From assembly GCA_022495995.1 (NCBI GenBank), contig JAFEMH010002340.1, positions 1-64,000 of the forward strand: a DNA stretch of 64,000 bases, given 5' to 3'. Of this stretch, positions 54,226 through 64,000 are shown piece after piece. This DNA is from Adenophora triphylla var. japonica. Lineage: Eukaryota; Streptophyta; Magnoliopsida; Asterales; Campanulaceae. The notes beneath the pieces are model-generated. The model did not search any database. It had not been told where the DNA came from and saw nothing but the letters and a program-made list of their open reading frames with translations. The position numbers and the translations under genes are program-made. Each line of letters opens with the position of its first letter. The first letter of the stretch is position 1.

Positions 54226-54403
54226 GGGCGGTCGCCCATCTTGATCCGGGCGGTCGCCCATGTGTACGGCAACTTCAATATTTGTGAAATGCAGCTTGGG
54301 CGGTCGCCCATCTTGACACAGGCGGTGGCCCATCTGTACAGCGACTTTAAAATTTGTGGAATTGAAGCTTGGGCGGTCGCCCACCTTGACTGCGCGACCG
54401 CCC
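54226..54403 (+). repeat. Paired GGGCGGTCGCCC palindromes in the Copia-4 leader
   Basis: Six boxes in three pairs: 54226 and 54248, 54298 and 54320, 54371 and 54392. Pairs are 21-22 bp apart and the period is 72-73 bp, so this is a three-copy tandem unit. The last box is inverted (GCGCGACCGCCC). They form a GC-rich island in an AT-rich leader. ORFs across it are artefacts. The remaining leader (54410-55170) shows no gene. Confidence 0.8.
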
Positions 54404-56018
54404 ATGTGTGCAGAAGCTTCAATGTTTATAGAACTGCAATTTTTTGGTCATTCATACCCTTTTGGTCTTTTGTGATAATTTGTTAGTAAATTATAGTATC
54501 TGGACACCAGTCGCGCTTCGGCGGTTCTTAGAGTTATCGAACTTTAAGAATGGACGGGTAGAACAAAAGGATACTATCTTTTAATGATAAATTTCACTTA
54601 TTTATTTACCCTTTAAATTTTCGAAATAACCTTAAGGCCTTTTGTTTCCGATTAATTATATCCTTAACATTTTTGGATATAATTAACATGCTTGTTTCCC
54701 AAAGGAGACCTTGTTGATTAAATTCAAACTTGTTAAAAGATGAATGTAAATATTGATATGTGATAACATGCTTGTTTCCCAAAGGAGACCTTGTTGTTGA
54801 CTAAGTATTTACATTCATGGGGTAATAATTGAACTAAACTTTTGGTCATTTTAAATCTTTGTGAACCATCCCAAAGGAAGGCGGGTGTTTAAAGTGAATT
54901 GTTTATATTCTTTATTGCCGGGGAACAAGTACCTTAAACTTTAGGACACCTTTTGTACTTGATTCGGCCCAAAGAAAGGCAAGTATTTAAAGTGTGTTGT
55001 TTAAGCTATTTTTTTACCTTAAGATAAATCAAATTGTGAGTCAATTCGTAATCCAAAGATTAGTCTTGATGTCATGTTGATTATCTTTTATTTTGATGGA
55101 ATTCATTTGATATAATTAATCATTATGTAGTTTCTTATATATGTTTTATTTCATTCTTGTTCTTCTCCTTCAGATTTGATTAATGCTTCATCCGTAACTA
55201 CTGCTATAAATGATGTACCTTTGCTTACTGGGACTAAACTTAAAACTTGGAAAAATAATATAGCGATGATCTTAGGCAATATGGACATCGATCACGCATT
55301 TGGGGAATCAAGTCCCGCTGCTCTCACTAAAGGAAATACCGTTATAGAACGGAAAAATGTTGAGCAATGGGAACGGTCCAACCGCGTGAGTCTAATGATC
55401 ATGGAAAATGCAGTTTCAGAGACATTTTTGGACAATGTCTCTGAAATCGAAAATGCTGAGTTTTTTCTTGAATTCTTGTGGAAATTTGTTTCCATTAGGT
55501 ACAAGGGTGACAAAAATCTTCGGGAGTACATTATCGAATTATTTCATCTTTCGATCAAACTAAAAGCACTTAAGTTAGAGATTTCGGAAGATTTGCTCAT
55601 GCACTTAGTTTTGATCTATCTTCCTCCTCAATTTGGTCCTTTTGAAGTGACCTATAAATGTCAAAAGAAAAAGTGGAATATTAATGGATTACTTTCACAT
55701 ATGACATTAGAGGAAGATAGGATGAAATATCTCAAAATAGAAAGTACTCACTCATCATTTACTTCTTCTCGTGGGATTAAGAGAAGAGGGAAGGAAATTG
55801 CGGTTGCAAGTAAGAAGCATAAGGGATCATTTAAAGATCATAAAGTCAAGAAATGCTTCTTTTGCAAGGACCTTACTCGCATGAAGAAAACTACCATAAG
55901 TATCGCAAATGGCGAATTCAGGATGGTATGTCATTTGGTCTTGTTTGTACTAAGGCAAATTTGGTTTCAATTCCTTAATATACATAGTGGTTGTATTTGG
56001 TGCAACAACTCACATTAG

Positions 56019-57416
56019 TTCATGTATGCGGGGTTGCACAGATTTCCGAATTCCCAGTGAAGATGAGAAATACATCTATATGGAAAGTGGAAATCCGGTT
56101 GAAGTTATAGGCATAGGGACTTTTAGATTATTGATAAGTGGGCTATTATTTTGTATTAAATAATACATTCACTGTACCATCCTTTTGATGGAGTTTAATA
56201 TCTATCACAATTTTGACAAGGAAGGTTACTCTTGTTCTTTGGTAATAATAAATGTGATCTTTATTTTAAATTCCAAACTTGTCGGTACTAGTACTTTGTC
56301 ATATATCGATAATCTTAATTTACTTGACACGATCAAGAAAATGAGTGGGTCCCATAATAATGAAACCAAAACTAAAGGCACTAAGCAAAAGTTATCAAGT
56401 GAAAATTCTTGTATTCTATGGCATAGGCGTTTGGGTCATATCTCCAAAGGGAGAATTGATAAAGCTTATGTCGGAGGGAATCCTAAAATTAACTTGATAC
56501 TCCGGATAAAACTTTTGCATTAAGTGTTTTAAAGAATAAATTTACAAACATTAAAGGAAATAAAATTTTGAGAATATCAAACGTCTTGGAACTAATTCAT
56601 ATGGACATTTGTGGACCATTCATTAATCCTTCATGGAATGGTCAACAATATTTCATTACGTTCATGGATGATTACTCTCGTTATTGATATATTATTTTCT
56701 TCATGTAAAGTTTCAATCATTGGACGTTTTCAAGTCTTTTAAGGCATAAGAAAGACTATTAAGAACGTTAAATCCGATCATAGTAGTGAAAACTACGGAC
56801 GGTATAACGTATTGGGTGAATAACGTCCGGGTCTTTTATACTCGCTATTTTTTTGAAGAGTGTAGGATTGTCCCTCACTACACCATGCCGGGAAAACCTA
56901 GCATAGTATATTGGAGAGACATAATAGAATCCTTAAAGATATGGTAAGAAGTATGTTTTCTTGTACTTCTTTACCTCACTCATTATGGGAGAAGCATTAA
57001 AAACCGCAGCTTATATTCTCAATAGAGCACCTTCAAAAGCTACCGACAAAACCCCTTATGAGTTATGGACGAATAAGAAACCGTCCTTAAATCATCTTCA
57101 TGTATGGGGGTGTCCAGCAGAAGCTAGACCTTATAGGCCTAATGAGGGCAAACTGAACCTTAATACTGTTAGTAGCTATTTTGTAGGGTATGCCGAGAGA
57201 TCTAGGGGATATAAATTTTATGACCCGAAAACTAGAACAATTTTCGAGACTGGCAATGTTAGGTTCCTTGAGGATGTTGAATTTAATGGGAAAAATAGTA
57301 ATGATTTTGAATTTGAAGAGTTAGAGGAACCACTCTTTATTCCTCAAACTTTAGTTCCTGTTGGAAATCAAGTAATTGTACCTGAAATTCAACAAAGAAC
57401 ATACAATTCAAAATAA
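56019..57416 (+). pseudogene. Protease and integrase remnants of Copia-4
   Basis: 56185-56523 includes the pre-integrase block CILWHRRLGHISKGRIDKAY. 56570-56960 is the integrase core in broken frames (DDYSRY remnant near 56667). 56961-57416 holds integrase ends EALKTAAYILNRAPSKATDK, TPYELWTNKKPSLNHLHVWG and VSSYFVGYAERSRGYKFYDP. Multiple deletions and shifts. Confidence 0.75.
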
Positions 57417-58461
57417 TATAGAGACTCCCGTAAATAACGGACAACATGAAAATGTTGGACATAATGAAATTCAACAACCTCAAAATGAGGATGAACCGGT
57501 GCCCTTAAGGAGATCTACTAGAAAAAGAAGAAATATTATTCCGAATATTTATGATATGTATCTTGCGGAGAATGAGGACACCTTAGGTTTAGTGGGAGAT
57601 GATCTAATCACCTTCCATGAAGCCATTAATAGTTATAATTCTCATAAGTGGATCAATGCCATTAATGAGGAGTTAAAATCAATGAAAGACGATGACATTT
57701 GGGATCTTGTCCCATTACCTGAAGGTGTAAAACCTATTGGTTATAAATTGATATTTAAAACCAAAAGGGATTAGCAAGGTAATATGAAAAGATATAAGGC
57801 ACGTCTTGTTACTAAATGATTTACTCAAAAGGAAGGCATTGATTATAAAGAAATATTTTTCCGGTATCTTCTAAAACCTCTTTTATGATCATTATGGCAT
57901 TAGTGGCACATTATGATCTTGAGCTTCATCAAATGGATGTTAAGACAGCTTTTCTCAATGGCAACATTTAGGAAACTATCTATATGAAGAAACCAGAAAT
58001 GGTGACTAATTCGGATCAAACTAGTCAACTGGTTTGTAAACTTAAGAAATCCATTTATGGGCTTAAGCAAGCATCTCGTCAATGGTACTTAAAATTTAAC
58101 CAAGTTATTCTTTCATTTGGCTTTGAAATGAATCTTGGTGAAGATTGTGTGTACCATAAGTTCAGTGGGAGTAGATTTATTATTTTGGTCTTATATGTGG
58201 ATTTGGATGATATTTTTCTTGCTAGTAATGATAAGGACCTTCTAAAAGAAACTAAGAAATTTCTCAAACAAATTTGAGATGAAAGATCTTGGTAAGGCAT
58301 CTTTTGTATTGGGAATCCAAATTCATCGTGATCATTCACGAGGTATTTTAGGATTATCACAAAAGAGCTATATAGAGAAGGTATTACAAAGGTTTAGCAT
58401 GAAAAATTGTAAACCACATGACACCCATATCTCTAAGGGAGATAAATTCAGTTTAAAGTAA
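57376..58461 (+). pseudogene. Reverse transcriptase of Copia-4, catalytic motif disrupted
   Basis: RRSTRKRRNIIPNIYDMYL and DDIWDLVPLPEGVKPIGYKL lead in; the KARLVT and QMDVKTAFLNGN blocks (57797-57965) contain stops. KLKKSIYGLKQASRQWYLKF and VLYVDLDDIFLASNDKDLLK follow. The catalytic motif reads YVDLDDI, a two-codon (6-nt) insertion in YVDD that should abolish activity. LGIQIHRDHSRGILGLSQKS closes the recognisable part. Confidence 0.8.
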
Positions 58462-59264
58462 ATGTCCTAAAGATTAATTTTAAATCCAAGTATATGGAAA
58501 ATATCCCTTATGCACCGGCAGTAGAAAACTTAATGTATACGCAAGTCTGTACTCGTACAGACCTTGTATTTATTATTGGGATGCTTGGTCAATACCAAAG
58601 CAATTCGGAAAGAAGAACATTAAGTCGCATCCAAAAGAATGATATAAAACATTAAACTACATGCTTATGTATATAAAATCGGATCATTTTGAGATCATTA
58701 AGTATTCCGATTATGTTTTAGTGGATGCAAAGATGTCGAAAGACATCATATGGTTATGTCTCTTGTTGAAGAGAAATAAGTATAAAATGAACAAATAGAT
58801 ATACAACTTATAGGATCAAACTCCATGTTATTGGATCCATTTTGTAAAGCGTAATCTCTTTTGATGTTTCACGAGCATACTGCTCATATGGGTGAAACGA
58901 CTTTTTATAATGCTTAAATCAGTGGGAGTTTGTGTTGTTTTCTATTTCTTTGTGTTGTTATTATTTATATTGATCTCATTTGGTTAAGCAGGACTAGTTG
59001 GAGAATATATATATGCGTTCTTCATATATATTCATTAATACTCCATGCTACATATCTATACTTAATCTATGTCGTTTAGTTGGATATATATATGTGATTA
59101 ATGTGGGTTTAGTTGCGAATCAATTACAACGACTGCCCCTTTAGTCCCTATACTTATAAGACTAATGGACGGGATTGTGTTGGATGACAATAAACGTGCA
59201 TATAAGGGTTGTCATTCATGTTATAAATGATTAAGGAATTTATTTAGTAAAAGATATATATTAA
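58462..59264 (+). other. RNase H remnant and 3' untranslated part of Copia-4
   Basis: Short readable pieces of RNase H and the pol end (FHEHTAHMGETTFYNA, stop near 58918) are followed by CAGTGGGAG and a non-coding stretch aligned with the Copia-3 3' region. No intact frame. Confidence 0.6.
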
Positions 59265-59842
59265 TGTTGGGCCCTACATTTTCAGTCAACATGTTTGCAA
59301 CTTACGCCTAAAACAACTTGGTACTAACAACTTGGGTTGTTCTGTTTACAACTTGGTTTTTACAGGTTGGGACGCATAACGCTTTTCCTATTTTATAGGG
59401 AACGTGCCAAAGACCGGTTCAACCACGTTTCTTCAGCAAGCCAACGATTATCTCTTTCCCAACGGATGAGTGCGGATAAATCTCCAAGGATAAACCTCAA
59501 TTCCGAGTTTGTAGGCCCTCATTGTTATTTAGTTTTATTCTTGAGGTATAAAAGGGGACATATACTGTAAATTCACACACGCACTACACTAGCCTAAGCT
59601 CCCTTTTCATACGCTCTTAGCATTGTAATCTCAAGAAAATTCTTAGTAAACTTTCGGTCAAGGCAGGAGCCACATCCTCCCGGGGTTTTGTGCCGGCGAA
59701 CAAGTTGTTCAAGGGCTTTCCCTAGTCAACAAATGTCTTGTGTCCATTTCTATTCAACTTGATAGTCATTGTACCTAGATTCATATCACTTTAGTCACTT
59801 TTCCCATCATACAAATATAATTGTTGAAATTTGACCAAAACA
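59265..59842 (+). repeat. 5' LTR of Tat-6
   Basis: About 578 bp, TGTTGGGCCCTAC to GACCAAAACA. TATAAAAG at 59547-59554. CAACTTG-containing repeats near 59297-59360. Confidence 0.78.
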
Positions 59843-59845
59843 ATT

Positions 59846-59862
59846 TGGCGCCGTCCGTGGGA
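59846..59862 (+). promoter_or_regulatory. Primer binding site of Tat-6
   Basis: TGGCGCCGTCCGTGGGA three bases after the LTR end. It resembles the TGGCGCCGTCTGTGGGA sites of many plant gypsy elements; I do not assign the tRNA. Confidence 0.75.
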
Positions 59863-59884
59863 AACTTTGATTATCTAAGTAGAA

Positions 59885-61340
59885 ATGGTTAATCCATCTT
59901 CCAGCAGTCAGAGTCGGCCGCTTCCTGTTTCCAATGCCCAAGGCAACCCTCCTCCAAGTGCAGAAGCTGTCAACTTGGAGATAATGTCCAACATGGCGGA
60001 CATGATGAGGAAAATAGGCGATCGGTTGGATGATCAGGAGCGTACGAATACAATGATCTTCAATGCCATTGATAGTCTGCGTAAAGGGAAGCAAGCGGAG
60101 ACTCAAGTATCTACTCCATTTTCACCTTTACTTCCTAGATCTTTGTTTGGTGCAGGTACAGGACCGAGCCATGTTGGAGATATCCCGATGTCCAACACCT
60201 TGCCAGCGGAAAGCACGATTGTGACATCCATTCCAATTGAGCAACCAAGATTCGGCCTATCAGCTAGCCAATCCGCGCTATCATCTTGCTACACTTATGC
60301 TACACCCTCAGTGGGGCAAACAGGAAGTTTCTTTAATGCTTTCGATACTTTCGTACCTCAAGTTAATAATGCTCCTCTTTTCGCAGAAAACCAACTTGTT
60401 AAGGAAATGCAAACCATTAAGGAGTTGCTCCGAAGCGTGCCTGGAGTCAACTTGCCATATCACCAAGTTTCTCCAACTTGTTATAATGAGTCTCGTTTTG
60501 TGCCAGCAATAGCCAGTGTGGAGATCCCGAAGAAATTCTCAGTCCCTCACATGAAGAAGTATGATGGGAGTACCGATCCAGCAGAGCACGTGTTCTTTGT
60601 ATCAAGAGTCAATGGATATCATAAGTATCCCTCCTATGTTTAAAGAAGCATGTTTTTGCAGGGGCTTTGGCTCAACCTTGTCGGGACCGGCCTTAAAATG
60701 GCTAACAGGGCTTCCTCTAAACTCTATTTCATCTTATGCTCAACTTGTCAATATGTTCATTAATCGGTTTTCATGCAACGGGGCATTTGACAAGTTGACT
60801 AGTGATCTTTATAGAATTGTACAACGGCTTTAATGAAAGTCTCAAAGAGTATTTGCACGGGTTCAATAAGGAGGCGTGACTATACCCAACTTGGACGTGT
60901 CCACAAAGCGGAGGCATTCCGCATAGGCTTGAAGAAGAGCTCATTGTTTTACAACGAGTTGGTGATGACCCCTGCGAAACAACTTGAAGAAATCAGAACC
61001 GGGCCTTGCCTTACATCCGATTGGAGGAAGATAGCTTGGCAATGGGGAAATCAACTGGGAGGACTCCTACTCCTCTATTTGAACCCTCGACGGACGATCG
61101 GACTCCCATCACTAAGTCCAACAGGGGCAAACCCCCTGTTAAAAGCGAACCTTCTAGAATTCATGTTGTAGATGATGATCGGGAAGGTGATGATAATGAT
61201 TATCCACAAATCTCTGAATACGCTTTTACGTGGACATTGCAGGAATCTTATACGCCATGGGAAATCTTGGAGATAAAGCGAGATGGCCCAAGAAGAATGA
61301 CCAGTCAACAACTTGGAAGGACAAGTCCAAGTGGTGCGCA
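59885..61340 (+). pseudogene. gag of Tat-6, frameshifted
   Basis: The first frame (59885-60643, 252 codons) begins at ATG 59885 with a Ser/Pro-rich N-terminus, a helical stretch (MADMMRKIGDRLDDQERTNT) and the capsid lead-in PKKFSVPHMKKYDGSTDPAE. After a shift near 60640 the capsid continues with GPALKWLTGLPLNSISSYAQ, LVNMFINRFSCNGAFDKLTS and YRIVQRL, and after two more shifts to about 61340. It packages element RNA when intact. Three or four indels block this copy. Confidence 0.85.
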
Positions 61341-62147
61341 TTTCATGAAGATTTCGGGCATACCACCGAGAACTGTTTCGCTTTAAGGAAGGAGATTGCT
61401 CATTTGTTGTCCAAGGGTCTCCTCAAGGATTTGTTGGGCAAGAAGAGGGTCAGAGTGAGTGCAAAGAACCTGGTTCGGAGGAGCAATCTAGGCCCAAGAA
61501 AGTTGCACCCCCTCCGGCCACCAAGGTAGTGAATGTTATCTCAGGTGGGTCTCATATTTGCGGCACAACTTACTCTGCCGCCAAGCGTCATGCCAAGAGC
61601 TCTAAGGAAGATCAATCAGAATTGCCTATAAGGCGCCGCGACTTCACAGACGGTCATGTCATTTCTTTTGAAGATGAAGATAAAGACAACACGTTGGACC
61701 CTCATCATGATGGTCTAGTTGTTCGAGTGCGGATTGCTAATTGTGTGGTCAAGCGGATCCCGATCGATGGTGGCGGTTCACCAACATCATCTTTACTCAT
61801 GCTCTTGAAGATGTGGGTATTCCTTTGTCGAAGTTGTGAAGAACTCATCCGTACTTGGTAGGGTTCGGTGGTGAGGTGAAACAGATGTCGGTGAGATCAA
61901 GTTGCCCATCTACCTAGAAGGTATGAATTCCATGGAGAGGTTTTGTGTGATTGAATGCTCTTCTTCATACAATGTCATATTGGGAAGGCCTTGGATCCAC
62001 AACATGAAGGCCGTGCCATCGACTTACCATCAATGCGTCAAGTTTCCAACACCTTGGGGTGTTGCCAAGTTGAAGGGAAACCAGCAAGTCTCTAAGGAAT
62101 GTTACAAGATCAACATGAAAGCAAGCTCGACCCCTCGGCAAGCATAG
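61230..62147 (+). pseudogene. Nucleocapsid and protease region of Tat-6
   Basis: WCAFHEDFGHTTENCFALRK is the Tat-type zinc-binding motif (Cys, His, Cys). Protease lies in 61529-61861: VISFEDEDKDNTLDPHHDGL and VKRIPIDGGGSPTS, where the active site would be D-G-G/S-S; here an extra Gly shifts it. The C-terminal protease part YNVILGRPWIHNMKAVPSTY and HQCVKFPTPWGVAKLKGNQQ is in another frame (61902-62147). Confidence 0.8.
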
Positions 62148-62183
62148 CAATTAAAGAAAAAGGCCCAGGACATTCTTGAAGCG

Positions 62184-63668
62184 GTGGAGCACGATACAAA
62201 GAGCGTTCTCGTTGATGCATCAAAACCTGAGGCCCAAGTGCAAGTTGGGATAGACCTACCGTCCGAAATCGAAGAGGAGTTGATCAAGTTCCTGAAAAGC
62301 CAGAGATGCTGTTTCGCTTGGAAACATGAGGACATGACAGGGATAAGCAAGGATATTATTACTCACAAGTTGAACATCGATCCGACCATCCGTCCTGTCC
62401 GTCAAAAAAGAAGGAAGTTTGCCCAAGAGCGGAATCAGATCATTAAGGATGAAGTTGAAAGGCTGCTGAAGTCCAAGATGATCAGAGAAGTTCAGTATCC
62501 AAAGTGGTTGGCTAACGTTGTAGTGGTGGAGAAGAAGAATGGCAAGTGGCGAGTATGCGTGGACTTCACCGACTTGAACAAGGCCTGTCCAAAGGATCCA
62601 TTCCCTCTCCCTCATATTGATTCTCTTGTTGATGAGACAGCTGGCCACGACATCTTGACGTTCATGGATGCATCTTCCAGATATCAACAAATTCAAATGG
62701 AACCTTCGGACCAAGAAGATACAGCATTCATGACTCCGGAAGGTATATATTATTATATTTCTATGCCGTTTGGTCTTAAAAATGCAGGGGCAACCTACCA
62801 AAGGTTGGTAAACAAGATGTTCAAAGATCAACTTGGCAAGACGATGGAGGTCTACATAGACGACATGGTGGTCAAATCCAAACACATTGAGGATCATGTA
62901 GAGCACCTTGCTGAGGCATTCAACATCTTGAAAGCCTTCAACATGAAGCTCAATCCGGCGAAGTGCAACTTCGGAGTTAGAGCAGGCAAATTCTTGGGAT
63001 ATATGGTAACCAAGAGGGGAATCGAAGCAAGTCCCGAACAAATCAAAGCCATTCTCAACTTGGAATCCCCTAAAAACATCAAGGACGTACAAAGGTTAAC
63101 AGGTAGAGTAGCTGCTTTGAACAGATTTATATCCAAATCATCTGATAAGTGCAGGTTATTCTATGAAGTCTTGAGAAAAAACAAACTCTTTCAATGGACC
63201 GACCAACATGAGGCAGCTTTCAAACAACTTAAAGAATATTTGATGACGTCACCCCTACTCGCTAAACCTGAACATGGTGAGCATCTTTATTTATATTTAG
63301 CTGTGTCTGAAAATGCTGTTAGTGCAGTATTAGTGAAGGAAATCCAAGGTGAGCAACATCCTGTTTACTATGTGAGTAAGTCTTTATTAGATGCCGAAAC
63401 AAGGTACTCTCATCTTGAAAAATTAATATTAGCCTTAACTACTGCTGCTACCAAATTACGTCATTATTTTGAAACACATTCCATAACTGTTAGAACTAAT
63501 TATCCTATGAGGAATGTGTTAAGGACTCCGGAGATGTCGGGCAGGTTGGCCAAGTGGTCAGTCAAGTTGAGCACGTATGACATATCATACGAGCCAAGAA
63601 CAACCATCAAATCACGAGGCCCTAGCCGATTTTGTAGCCGACTTCACCCAAGTTTGCGGCTGAGGTAG
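62184..63668 (+). CDS. Reverse transcriptase and RNase H of Tat-6 (494-codon open frame)
   Basis: The longest intact coding stretch in the window. RT motifs: WLANVVVVEKKNGKWRVCVD, LNKACPKDPFPLPHIDSLVD, LTFMDASSRYQQIQMEPSDQ, SMPFGLKNAGATYQRLVNKM and MEVYIDDMVVKSKHIEDHVE (catalytic YIDD). The thumb and connection are followed by RNase H (HLYLYLAVSENAVSAVLVKE, HPVYYVSKSLLDAETRYSHL, KLILALTTAATKLRHYFETH). A usual GY pair reads SR in FMDASSRYQQI. A one-base loss near 63645 shifts the frame, so the last residues (from about SRGPSRF) are out of frame and the real product would continue into aRH. Confidence 0.9.
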   Translation: MEHDTKSVLVDASKPEAQVQVGIDLPSEIEEELIKFLKSQRCCFAWKHEDMTGISKDIITHKLNIDPTIRPVRQKRRKFAQERNQIIKDEVERLLKSKMIREVQYPKWLANVVVVEKKNGKWRVCVDFTDLNKACPKDPFPLPHIDSLVDETAGHDILTFMDASSRYQQIQMEPSDQEDTAFMTPEGIYYYISMPFGLKNAGATYQRLVNKMFKDQLGKTMEVYIDDMVVKSKHIEDHVEHLAEAFNILKAFNMKLNPAKCNFGVRAGKFLGYMVTKRGIEASPEQIKAILNLESPKNIKDVQRLTGRVAALNRFISKSSDKCRLFYEVLRKNKLFQWTDQHEAAFKQLKEYLMTSPLLAKPEHGEHLYLYLAVSENAVSAVLVKEIQGEQHPVYYVSKSLLDAETRYSHLEKLILALTTAATKLRHYFETHSITVRTNYPMRNVLRTPEMSGRLAKWSVKLSTYDISYEPRTTIKSRGPSRFCSRLHPSLRLR

Positions 63669-64000
63669 AACTGGAAGTGCAACAACTTGAAGGTAAAACT
63701 ATTCCTAGATTTTGGACATTATTTACAGATGGAGCCTCAAATTCCAAGGGAACTGGTTTGGGAATAGTCCTAAAATCCCCTCAAGGTGATATCATACCTC
63801 AAGCTGTATCTTGTGACTTTAATGCAACAAATAATGAAGCTGAGTATGAAGCCCTGATCATGGGTTTAACTACAGCTTTGAGTTTGAATATTACACATTT
63901 AAATATATTTGTTGACTCTCAATTATTAGCTAACCAGTTTAATGGCAGTTATATGGCGAAGCATTCCAAGATGACTCTGTACCTCCAACATGTTAAAGCT
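63645..64000 (+). pseudogene. Archaeal-type RNase H of Tat-6, partial at window end
   Basis: In the restored frame: KFAAEVELEVQQLEGKTIPR, FWTLFTDGASNSKGTGLGIV (first Asp), NNEAEYEALIMGLTTALSLN (Glu) and LNIFVDSQLLANQFNGSY (second Asp), then runs off the window. A second RNase H after the first is the hallmark of the Tat lineage. Confidence 0.88.

Larger units (their letters stand above)
53654..56018 (+). pseudogene. gag of Copia-4, start codon in the LTR plus leader intron
   Basis: Exon 1 is 53654-53666 (ATGGAATCACAAG, donor GTACAC). The intron runs 53667-55173, with acceptor TTCTTCTCCTTCAG. Exon 2 starts at 55174 and joins in frame as MESQ|DLINASSVTTAINDVPL, then TKLKTWKNNIAMILGNMDID, WERSNRVSLMIMENAVSETF, YKGDKNLREYIIELFHLSIK and PPQFGPFEVTYKCQKKKWN. 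Exon 2 has no ATG ahead of this conserved N-terminus. The zinc-knuckle region (KKCFFCKDL) is damaged and the C-terminus runs into unrelated frame before 56018. Confidence 0.6.
53275..59264 (+). mobile_element. Copia-4: Ty1/copia element, plus strand, 3' LTR displaced by Tat-6
   Basis: 5' LTR (53275-53762), primer site, leader with GC-rich palindromes, gag, remnants of protease, integrase and RT/RNase H, and a 3' untranslated stretch (58920-59264) homologous to that of Copia-3 (46400-46780). It is cut at 59264 by the Tat-6 LTR before any polypurine tract, so its own 3' LTR should lie right of the window. Related to Copia-3 but clearly older. Confidence 0.85.
59265..64000 (+). mobile_element. 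Tat-6: left part of a Ty3/gypsy Tat-lineage element
   Basis: 5' LTR, primer site, gag, protease, RT, RNase H and the start of an archaeal-type RNase H; it continues past the window. It is inserted in the 3' region of Copia-4, with ATTAA as the left flank. Its LTR is unrelated to the two long-LTR subfamilies and its primer site differs, so it is another Tat family. Confidence 0.88.

Noticed and set aside
62256..63092. 278-codon minus-strand ORF
   Set aside because: Antisense shadow of the clear Tat-6 reverse transcriptase.

Overview
This window is plant nuclear DNA, almost certainly from a eudicot. It shows plant Ty3/gypsy Tat-lineage elements with a second, archaeal-type RNase H, Ty1/copia elements primed by initiator tRNA-Met, a TRIM, several foldback MITEs and one short intronless plant-type gene. 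I could not identify the species. I saw no rRNA, tRNA or CRISPR. Roughly 90% of the window is LTR retrotransposon.

Left part (1-42353). This is best read as a seven-layer nest of LTR retrotransposons of which the window holds only the right-hand side. From the inside out: Tat-1 (+, to 7988) sits in an intron of the antisense gene of Tat-2 (-, 7989-20697). Tat-2 sits in the leader of Tat-3 (+, 20698-25202). Tat-3 sits in the 3' tandem array of Tat-4 (+, 25203-27454). Tat-4 sits in the gag of Copia-1 (+, 27455-30855). Copia-1 sits in the antisense gene of Tat-5 (-, 30856-39047). Tat-5 sits in the env-like region of a Sirevirus-like copia (Sire-1, +, 39048-42353). Each boundary is an LTR end falling exactly where homology to a sister element breaks off. 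The missing halves should lie to the left of the window in mirror order.

The Tat elements carry, downstream of pol and in the opposite direction, a cassette of two host-like genes. Gene A is intron-containing and resembles the plant mobile domain (PMD). Gene B resembles the DUF7745 family. Both have their own promoters. A pair of GCCGCACGGC-type palindromes spaced about 30 bp apart stands upstream of the TATA box of the LTR, of gene A and of gene B, so the three promoters may be regulated together.

Middle part (42354-53274). This is the only apparent host DNA. It holds a degenerate short repeat, a complete TRIM (42970-43523), MITEs, and one probable gene (45483-45815, 110 aa). A complete copia element, Copia-3 (45875-52481, -), is inserted about 60 bp after the stop codon, with a TGTTT target duplication and two LTRs that look identical.

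Right part (53275-64000). Copia-4 (+) is interrupted in its 3' untranslated part by another Tat element, Tat-6 (+, from 59265), which runs off the window with a long RT-RNase H ORF. Copia-3 and Copia-4 share an unusual design: the gag start codon and the first three or four codons lie inside the 5' LTR and are followed by a splice donor. An acceptor just before the gag ORF would join them in frame and remove the primer binding site. Nearly every coding region is broken by frameshifts, stops or deletions. Only the small gene and the Tat-6 RT look largely intact.
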